Assembly: GCF_024758505.1 (NCBI RefSeq)
Contig: NZ_CP077970.1
Location: 7,316,001-7,380,000 of the forward strand
Reading direction: 5' to 3'
Length of the DNA stretch: 64,000 bases
Source of the DNA: Bradyrhizobium arachidis
GTDB taxonomy: Bacteria; Pseudomonadota; Alphaproteobacteria; Rhizobiales; Xanthobacteraceae
Shown: in pieces, positions 58,440 through 64,000 of the stretch
How positions within the stretch are numbered: position 1 is the stretch's first letter
Layout of the letters: each line of letters starts with the position of its first letter
Notes under the pieces: model-generated
Database searches by the model: none
What the model saw: the letters and a program-made list of their open reading frames with translations, nothing else
What the model was told of the DNA's origin: nothing
Position numbers and translations under genes: made by a program

Positions 58440-59114
58440 TCACCAGCTCATTGCTTGCGCAACCAGTGTCACCAGTTCCGGATCGTCGAACGCGCGCGCC
58501 GAGGCGATCGCGCCCGCCGCCACCAGATCGTCGTGGCTGAGGCTGGTGCGCATGCCGATCGTCCTGATTCCGGCGGCCGCCGCCGACTGGATTCCGGAGC
58601 GGGAGTCCTCGAACGCGATCGCAGCATGCGCCGCACCGCCGGTGAGCCGCAGCCCTTCCAGATACGGCATCGGATGCGGCTTGCCGTGGATGAGCTCGTC
58701 GCCGATGACGATCGCCTTGAAGCGGTGGGTAATGCCGAGCCCCGACAGCAGCATCTCGGCATTGAGCCGCGGCGCGTTGGTCACGGCGGCCATCGGGACA
58801 CCGGCCTGGTCGGCTTCGTCGAGCAGCGCCATCAATCCCGGCACCGGCCTGATTTGCCCGGCGACCAGATTGCGAAAGACCTGCTCCTTCTCGCCCAGAA
58901 TGGCCGCACGGGCGTCCTCGGATTCGTCAGGCAGGAAACGCTCGCCGATCGAGGCGTTGGAAAAGCCCTGAAGCTCCCTGGCGAAGCGGGCATGGTCGAA
59001 CACATGTCCGCGCGGACCAAAGATTTCGTTGAACGCCTGGCGATGCAGCGCGTCCGTATCTGCCAGCGTGCCGTCGATGTCGAACAGCAACGCCCTGCCT
59101 TTTGCCTGCATCAT
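58440..59114 (-). CDS. HAD family phosphatase (beta-phosphoglucomutase-like)
   Basis: A 224-residue HAD hydrolase. Motif I is D-I-D-G-T-L (LLFDIDGTLADTDALH), motif II TNAPR, motif III K (HGKPHPMPYLEGL) and motif IV EDSRSG. A C1 cap domain lies between motif I and II. It would dephosphorylate a sugar or polyol phosphate; proximity to the glp genes makes glycerol-3-phosphate or a related compound possible, but it is not in that operon by overlap (99-base gap to glpR). I chose ATG 59114 (MMQAKG), which has AGGGA at 9 bases; nearby ATGs at 59111, 59123 and 59138 are alternatives. Confidence 0.86.
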   Translation of the reverse strand: MMQAKGRALLFDIDGTLADTDALHRQAFNEIFGPRGHVFDHARFARELQGFSNASIGERFLPDESEDARAAILGEKEQVFRNLVAGQIRPVPGLMALLDEADQAGVPMAAVTNAPRLNAEMLLSGLGITHRFKAIVIGDELIHGKPHPMPYLEGLRLTGGAAHAAIAFEDSRSGIQSAAAAGIRTIGMRTSLSHDDLVAAGAIASARAFDDPELVTLVAQAMSW

Positions 59115-59284
59115 CACTCTCATTCCCTTTGCGCGCATTCCCTCGCGCGCCGCGCATCAATGCGAAAGACGTATCAATACGGCGCGATCAACGCAATGCA
59201 CGCAAAGATTTAACGGCGACGTGACACTCGACAAAGTCGCGCGCTGCTGCAACACTCACTTCAAGATAAAAAACGGAGGAAACA

Positions 59285-59737
59285 ATGACTATCAATCGGC
59301 GCGACCTGGCTTTTACGGCCGCGGCACTTGCAACGCTGAGCGCGGTTCCTGCGCTCGCGTCTTCATCCGACGACGAAGCGGTCGCGAAGAATGTCGAGGC
59401 GTTTCGCCAGGGGCAACTCACGGCCGACGGCAAGGCGCTCGCGGCGCTCTGCGCGGACGATTTGAGCTACAGCCATTCCAGCGGCAAGGTCGAGGACAAG
59501 CAGGCGTTCCTTGCGGGCGCCACCGACACGTCGAAGACGAAATTCCTGTCGATCGAATATCGCGATCCCAAGATCAAGGTCGTCGGCCCGGCCGCGATCG
59601 TGCGCTTCAACTGGGTTGGGGAACAGGAATCCTTGGCCGATGGGAAGAAAATTCCGACCAACCTTCACATTCTGATGAACTGGCAGAAGCAGGGCTCGGA
59701 TTGGAAGCTGCTGTCGCGCTCAGCAACGAAATTGTGA
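59285..59737 (+). CDS. Exported NTF2/SnoaL-like protein (DUF4440 type)
   Basis: A 150-residue protein. Residues 1-25 look like a Tat signal (INRRDLAFTAAALATLSAVP with the twin arginine) and the mature part is a cone-shaped NTF2-like domain: VAKNVEAFRQGQLTADGKAL, ALCADDLSYSHSSGKVEDKQ and the end DWKLLSRSATKL. Such domains bind small hydrophobic ligands or catalyse simple isomerisations; function here is unknown. AACGGAGGAAACA upstream gives a strong ribosome binding site. Confidence 0.83.
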   Translation: MTINRRDLAFTAAALATLSAVPALASSSDDEAVAKNVEAFRQGQLTADGKALAALCADDLSYSHSSGKVEDKQAFLAGATDTSKTKFLSIEYRDPKIKVVGPAAIVRFNWVGEQESLADGKKIPTNLHILMNWQKQGSDWKLLSRSATKL

Positions 59738-59745
59738 TGCTAACC

Positions 59746-59940
59746 CTCTCCCCTTGTGGGAGAGGTGGCTCGCCGCGCAGCGGCGAGACGGGTGAGGGGT
59801 CTCTCTCCGCGATCGAATCTCGCGCATTTGAGTTTGCTGAAACAACCCCTCATCCGGCGCCATAGCCGATGCAAAGCATCGGCGTTCTTAAGAACGGCGG
59901 CCGAAGGCCGCCTATGCCACCTTCTCCCACAAGGGGAGAA
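59746..59940. repeat. Inverted dispersed repeat
   Basis: The left end, beginning CTCTCCCCTTGTGGGAG (59746-59768), is complementary, with one or two mismatches, to the right end ending CTCCCACAAGGGGAGAA (59917-59940). Between them are smaller hairpins, for instance GATGC/GCATC and GTTCTTAAGAAC. It fills the space after the NTF2-like gene and could act as terminator. Confidence 0.6.
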
Positions 59941-60010
59941 GGGACAACAGAGTTCGCGGCAAGAGATTCCGGGTTCGCGCTTTGCGCGCCCCGGAATGAC
60001 GAGCCGAAGA

Positions 60011-60202
60011 TCACGCCGCCTCCTTCAAATCGCCGTTCACAAGCCTGCGCGCCGCGCGCTCGGCTTCGCGTGCGTTGCGGAAGAGTTGGCCTTCGAGGCG
60101 GTTGAAGCGGTGAGATGAGGCGAAGAAGCGGTATCCTTCCGGGTTGCGTACGACGATACCTGCGGTTTGCGAGTTCACTTCGATGATGTAGCTGTCCGGC
60201 AT
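60011..60202 (-). CDS. Small hypothetical protein
   Basis: A 63-residue protein, MPDSYIIEVNSQTAGIVVRN at the start, then PEGYRFFASSHRFNRLEGQL and a helical Arg-rich end. I do not recognise a named family, although small proteins of this shape are common in rhizobia. The ATG at 60200-60202 is preceded by GAGGGA at 11 bases. A longer frame to 60268 exists. It stands alone between repeats. Confidence 0.55.
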   Translation of the reverse strand: MPDSYIIEVNSQTAGIVVRNPEGYRFFASSHRFNRLEGQLFRNAREAERAARRLVNGDLKEAA

Positions 60203-60410
60203 TGCCCGTTGATCCCTCAGTGCGGGCAAATAACGACGGGTCTGCCCAATGGTTCCTAAGGCAAACAAGCCGTTTCCACCCGAATCGACGCGAACTTAAG
60301 TACGCCGCGACCTCATCGGTTTTGTGACCTGTTGTTGGCAAAGACGCGACGCGCGTCCGCATCGCCGACACATGCGTTAAGAGGCCGCGCGAGATTAAGT
60401 CGCGCAGGGC

Positions 60411-60839
60411 TTACGTCGCGATCGGCGGATCGGTGCGCTGGATCGTCTGCGGCTTCCCTTCATCGTCGATCGAGACGTAGGTAAAATTGCCGTCGGTCAC
60501 GAGGATCGGCTGCACCTCCTTGCGGCGCAGCGCCCAGGCTTCGAGATGCACCGTCATCGAGGTGCGGCCGATGCGAACGAGCGTGGCGTAGACGGAGACG
60601 AGATCGCCGACATAGACGGCCTTGCGAAAATTCATCGCGTCGATCGCCACCGTCACCGTGCGCGACTTCGCGACCTTCGAGGCGAACACGCCGCCGCCGA
60701 CGTCCATCTGGCTGAGCAGCCAGCCGCCAAAGATGTCACCATTGGCATTGGTGTCGGCGGGCATCGCCAGCGTGCGGATGCAGAGATCGCCGGTGGGTCC
60801 GGTCGGATTGTCCAGCGGATGGACGTGGGTCTCGGCCAT
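60411..60839 (-). CDS. Acyl-CoA thioesterase (YciA-type hotdog)
   Basis: A 142-residue hotdog-fold thioesterase that hydrolyses acyl-CoA esters. The YciA-type motif is NANGDIFGGWLLSQMDVGGG (about residues 32-51), with the usual catalytic Asp. VTVAIDAMNFRKAVYVGDLV matches the next strands. It is cytoplasmic and acts as a hexamer in known relatives. GGAGATC precedes the ATG. It may recover CoA in acyl-CoA metabolism, in keeping with the beta-oxidation genes to the right, but it is not in their operon. Confidence 0.9.
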   Translation of the reverse strand: MAETHVHPLDNPTGPTGDLCIRTLAMPADTNANGDIFGGWLLSQMDVGGGVFASKVAKSRTVTVAIDAMNFRKAVYVGDLVSVYATLVRIGRTSMTVHLEAWALRRKEVQPILVTDGNFTYVSIDDEGKPQTIQRTDPPIAT

Positions 60840-61038
60840 GAAGATCTCCTGCAGCTACTCATTGTGCATACCGAGGCGGCTGCCGCTCTGCAACCGCTCC
60901 GCTCATCGAGCGGCGGCCGTCATGACGCCGGTCTCGCGAAGTCAATGTGCAGGCACCGCCGTTGCAGCCGCTCCTTGCCGCATGGTAGGTGTTCAGCGCA
61001 TCACACAAGTGGTGGTTGATTCTCCAGGGGGTAGGAAA

Positions 61039-61281
61039 ATGAGGATTGCGACCGGTTCTGTTTTGCTTGCTGCATTGAGCGTATTTGCCTTGTCCGCTTC
61101 GCCGGCCATGGCAAGCAAGGCCAGCGATCGTGCAAAATGTCTCGCTGAAGCCGGAACGACAGAAGCCATATTCTCCGCACGGAAAGCGACCTACGCACAA
61201 GGCGCCATCTACAAGAGCTGCATGACGAGGCTCGGCCACGACGTCACCGTCAGGCGCGGCGACGGCTCGAAACTTTATTGA
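61039..61281 (+). CDS. Small periplasmic protein of unknown function
   Basis: An 80-residue protein with a clear signal peptide (residues 1-25, GSVLLAALSVFALSASPAMA) and a mature part of about 55 residues with two cysteines (KCLAEAG and KSCMTRLG) that probably form a disulfide. Family not recognised. AGGGGGTAGGAAA lies before the ATG. It is the only gene on the plus strand between the thioesterase and the fad genes. Confidence 0.7.
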   Translation: MRIATGSVLLAALSVFALSASPAMASKASDRAKCLAEAGTTEAIFSARKATYAQGAIYKSCMTRLGHDVTVRRGDGSKLY

Positions 61282-61341
61282 AGCACACCTATAGCGCGAT
61301 GGCTTTAGGTTGAATCGTCATCGCGCTTTAGGTTTTTGTTT

Positions 61342-61390
61342 GAGCATGATCTTTTCGGAAAACCGCTGCACACTTTTCCGGATCATGCTC
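61342..61390. repeat. Palindromic repeat of the GAGCATGATC family
   Basis: GAGCATGATC (61342-61351) and GATCATGCTC (61381-61390) are perfect 10-bp arms; between them TTTTCGGAAAA (61352-61362) forms a small hairpin of its own. It is related to the element at 39012-39083. It lies between convergent genes and may serve as terminator for both. Confidence 0.8.
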
Positions 61391-61422
61391 TAGGAAGCCT
61401 CGCAACGCGGGGCTTCATCTCG

Positions 61423-63534
61423 TCAGGGGGAGCCTTGCTTGAAGGTCTCCCAGCCCTCATCGGGCGCAAAGCGCCCGCCGAACTTGTCGGCCAGCTTGCG
61501 CAGGGTCGCGACGATGTCCTCCACCCCGCGCGTGCGCGCATAGTTGAGGGGGCCGCCGCGGAACGGCGCATATCCGGTGCCAAAAATCATGGCGCCGTCG
61601 ACGCCATCAGGCTCGTCGACGATGCCTTCGCGCAAGGCGGCCACGCAGACGTTTGACATCGGCAGGATCAGGCGGTCGATCATCTCGTCGGAGACTTTTG
61701 GGCCGGTCTCCGGCAGCGGTGCCTTCTCGGCCTTGCCGTCCTTCCAGGTGTAGAAGCCCTTGCCGGTCTTGCGGCCGAGCTCGCCCCTGGCGACCTTGTC
61801 ACGCAGCCATGCGGGCGTGGGCGGCAAGAGATCGCCGAACTTCGCGCGCAGCATGTCGCCGACGTCGAGACAGATGTCGAGGCCGACCTGGTCGGCGAGC
61901 TCGATCGGCCCCATCGGCATGCCGAACTCTTCGGCTGCCGCATCGATCAGGCGCTGGTCGGTCTTCTCGTCCAGCATCACCATGGCTTCCAGCATGTAGG
62001 GCGTCAGCGCGCGGTTGACGAGGAAACCAGGCGAGCTCTTCACCGGCAGCGGCAGGCGATCGATCGCGCCGACGAAGGCGAGCGCCTCCTTCAGAACGCC
62101 TGCGTCGCTGCCATCATGGCTGATGACCTCGACGAGCTGGAGCCGCGATACCGGATTGAAGAAGTGCAGGCCGACGAGACGCGCGGGGTTGATCAGTTTG
62201 GTGCGCAGATCCTCAAGCGGAATGCTCGACGTGTTGGTCGCAAGGATCGCGCCCGGCTTCATCTTCGGCTCGATGCCGGCATAGACCTTCTGCTTCAGCT
62301 CGAGCTTTTCCGGCACCGCCTCGATGATGAGGTCGGCGTTGCGCACGCCCTCGCCGTCCATATCGGGGATCAAGCGATCGAGCGCGTCGCGCACCTCGGT
62401 CGACTTGCGGATGATCTTTCCATAGAGCTCGGCGGCGCGCTTCACCGCGCCGGCGATCGGCTCCGCCTTCATGTCGGCGAGCGAAACGCGAAGCCCCTGC
62501 CCTGCACACCAGCCTGCGATGTCGCCGCCCATGGCGCCGGCGCCGATGACGTGGACATGCCTAACCGTGTTGCCGCTGCCCGCCGTCTTCTTCATCTGCT
62601 CGCGCAGGAAGAAGACGCGGATCAGGTTTTGCGCCGTCGGCGTCACCATCAGATTGGCGAACGAGGACTGCTCGGCCCTCAGCATCGCCGTCTTGTCGCC
62701 GCCATGCTTCTCCCAGAGATCGATGAGCGCATAGGGCGCGGGATAATGATCGCGCCGTGCAGCCTTGGCCGTCTCGCTGCGCATGCGCTTGGCGAGCAAG
62801 CTGCGCGCGAACGTGAAATTGAGGACGGTGTTGAGCATGCCGGGCTTGGCGCGCTTGAGCCGGCCGAACACCGCGTCCTTCACGGCGCTCCGGACGTGAC
62901 GCTCCTGAGTCACGGCATCGACGAGGCCGAGCGACTTTGCGCGGCGGGCATCGATGGTGCGGCCCGTCAGCATCAAGGTCATCGCCTGCGTCGGATTGAC
63001 GAGCGCGGTGAAGCGTGCGGTGCCGCCGAGGCCGGGATGCAGGCCGAGCATCACCTCCGGGAAGCCGAAGCGCGCACCGTCGACTGCGATACGCGACTGG
63101 CAGGCGAGCGCGACCTCGAGCCCGCCGCCAAGGCAAAAGCCGTGGATCACCGCCACCGTCGGCAGCCGCAGCGCCTCCAGCCGGTCGATCACGGCATGGG
63201 CGCCGCGGATTCCTGCCTCCACCATCTGCGGATCGGTCGCGCCGCGGAACTCGTTGACATCAGCGCCGGCGATGAAGCCGGACTTTTTCGCCGAGCGGAT
63301 CACGAGCCCGGCCGGGCGGTCCGCCTCGATTCCGGCCAGCACCTTGTCGAGCTCTTCGATCACCTCGGCCGAGAGCGTGTTGGCACTCGCGCCGTCGCGG
63401 TCGAACAGCAGCCAGGCGACGCCATCGGCATCGCGCGTCAGCTTGAAGTGGCGGTAGAGACCGGCTTCAGGCTTCGGCCCAAGCTCGAGCGCGCGGTCGC
63501 CGATCGCGTCCATGATCTTGGATTCCATGGTCAC
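61423..63534 (-). CDS. FadJ-type fatty acid oxidation multienzyme
   Basis: A 703-residue bifunctional enzyme: enoyl-CoA hydratase/isomerase in the N-terminal 200 residues (GFCLGGGLEVALACQSRIAV and FGFPEVMLGLHPGLGGTARF) and 3-hydroxyacyl-CoA dehydrogenase from about residue 330, with NAD-binding VHVIGAGAMGGDIAGWCAGQ and catalytic LVGLHFFNPVSRLQLVEVIS. It does the second and third steps of beta-oxidation. The start is GTG at 63532-63534, which overlaps the thiolase stop (GTGA). The thiolase upstream is the natural partner, so both form one operon read leftwards. Confidence 0.95.
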   Translation of the reverse strand: MTMESKIMDAIGDRALELGPKPEAGLYRHFKLTRDADGVAWLLFDRDGASANTLSAEVIEELDKVLAGIEADRPAGLVIRSAKKSGFIAGADVNEFRGATDPQMVEAGIRGAHAVIDRLEALRLPTVAVIHGFCLGGGLEVALACQSRIAVDGARFGFPEVMLGLHPGLGGTARFTALVNPTQAMTLMLTGRTIDARRAKSLGLVDAVTQERHVRSAVKDAVFGRLKRAKPGMLNTVLNFTFARSLLAKRMRSETAKAARRDHYPAPYALIDLWEKHGGDKTAMLRAEQSSFANLMVTPTAQNLIRVFFLREQMKKTAGSGNTVRHVHVIGAGAMGGDIAGWCAGQGLRVSLADMKAEPIAGAVKRAAELYGKIIRKSTEVRDALDRLIPDMDGEGVRNADLIIEAVPEKLELKQKVYAGIEPKMKPGAILATNTSSIPLEDLRTKLINPARLVGLHFFNPVSRLQLVEVISHDGSDAGVLKEALAFVGAIDRLPLPVKSSPGFLVNRALTPYMLEAMVMLDEKTDQRLIDAAAEEFGMPMGPIELADQVGLDICLDVGDMLRAKFGDLLPPTPAWLRDKVARGELGRKTGKGFYTWKDGKAEKAPLPETGPKVSDEMIDRLILPMSNVCVAALREGIVDEPDGVDGAMIFGTGYAPFRGGPLNYARTRGVEDIVATLRKLADKFGGRFAPDEGWETFKQGSP

Positions 63535-64000
63535 ACCGCCTCAATCAGCATGGCGACGCCAAGCCCGCCGCCGATACATTCGGTCGCAACCCCGCGCCTC
63601 GTGCCGAGCCGCTTCATCGCATTGACGAGATGCAGCACGATGCGGTTGCCTGATGTGCCGACGGGATGACCAAGCGAGATCGCGCCGCCGTCGACATTGA
63701 GCTTGTCGCGGTCGATTTCGCCGGCGGCGCCGTCGAGCTTCAAGATCTCGCGACAGAATTTGTCGTCGTTCCAGGCCGCGAGGCAGCCGAGCACTTGCGT
63801 TGCAAAAGCCTCGTTCAATTCCCAGGTCTCGACGTCCTTGACGGTGAGATCGTTGCGCGTGAGCAGCGGCGTCGCCGACATCACGGGACCGAGCCCCATG
63901 ATGCTGGGATCGAGCGCGGCCCAATGGCTGTCGACGATGACTGCCTTCGGCGTCAGATGATGCTTTGCCACGGCTGCGTCGGAGGCGAGGATCACCCAGG
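63531..64000 (-). CDS. Acetyl-CoA C-acyltransferase (thiolase), N-terminus outside the window
   Basis: The C-terminal 156 residues of a thiolase; the frame is open to the right edge. It catalyses the last step of beta-oxidation, splitting 3-ketoacyl-CoA with CoA. Motifs: NEAFA (with Asn-Glu-Ala-Phe), GGAISLGHPVGTSGNR with the catalytic His, and the CIGGGLG loop with the second catalytic Cys. The N-terminal nucleophilic Cys is beyond the window. It overlaps the multienzyme start by four bases. Confidence 0.93.
   Translation of the reverse strand, partial: WVILASDAAVAKHHLTPKAVIVDSHWAALDPSIMGLGPVMSATPLLTRNDLTVKDVETWELNEAFATQVLGCLAAWNDDKFCREILKLDGAAGEIDRDKLNVDGGAISLGHPVGTSGNRIVLHLVNAMKRLGTRRGVATECIGGGLGVAMLIEAV

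Overview
The window looks like chromosomal DNA of an alphaproteobacterium of the order Rhizobiales, most likely Bradyrhizobium or a close relative. The reasons are the very high GC content, the long isocitrate lyase (541 residues), the rhizobial-type glycerol ABC operon, and several intergenic palindromic repeats that I know from Bradyrhizobium-type genomes. This placement is from memory; no search was run. I see no rRNA, tRNA, CRISPR array, prophage or insertion sequence.

Layout. 1-3.1 kb: end of an unrecognised gene, a DUF2158 protein with a pure Asp/Glu tail, and a DUF2157/GDYXXLXY membrane pair. 3.1-3.9 kb: a lower-GC orphan gene beside repeats. 3.9-8.1 kb (minus strand): a CBS protein and a tightly overlapping chain DUF1285 - CoA pyrophosphatase - DUF6111 - cca - TauE/SafE exporter. 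8.3-15.1 kb: MoxR ATPase - DUF58 - BatA/DUF4159 - large membrane protein. 15.2-18.2 kb: a Zur-box-like palindrome in front of a DUF2946 protein and a ZnuD-like TonB receptor, a probable zinc uptake unit. 18.2-24.4 kb: mixed genes (GNAT, GT2 with DUF2304, NUDIX, phosphoesterase, a glycine-rich protein, DUF4170). 24.4-27.8 kb: isocitrate lyase with a divergent ScfR/RamB-type regulator. 27.8-35.5 kb: small proteins, a TPR protein, HtpX, a HlyD + PilZ glycosyltransferase pair that probably makes a c-di-GMP-controlled beta-glucan, and a universal stress protein.

35.9-42.3 kb: a likely catabolic cluster (HMG-CoA-lyase-like, class III CoA transferase, Bug receptor, LeuC-like, LeuD-like) with a divergent LysR. 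I regard it as the best candidate for an undescribed pathway: hydration of an unsaturated diacid, CoA activation, then retro-aldol/Claisen cleavage. 42.4-45.8 kb: lytic transglycosylase, DUF1993, and an Old Yellow Enzyme. 46.0-49.3 kb: a Rieske oxygenase and an orphan ABC binding protein, divergent from a TetR gene, with a 20-bp near-perfect palindrome between them. 49.4-58.3 kb: the complete glycerol operon glpD-S-T-P-Q-U-V with glpR upstream; no glycerol kinase gene is present here. 58.4-64 kb: HAD phosphatase, small secreted proteins, an acyl-CoA thioesterase, and a beta-oxidation pair (FadJ-type multienzyme and the end of a thiolase).

The intergenic spaces are rich in dispersed palindromic repeats of at least six kinds. 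Two copies of one repeat carry the same sigma70-like promoter. Two other repeats begin exactly at the stop codon of the preceding gene.
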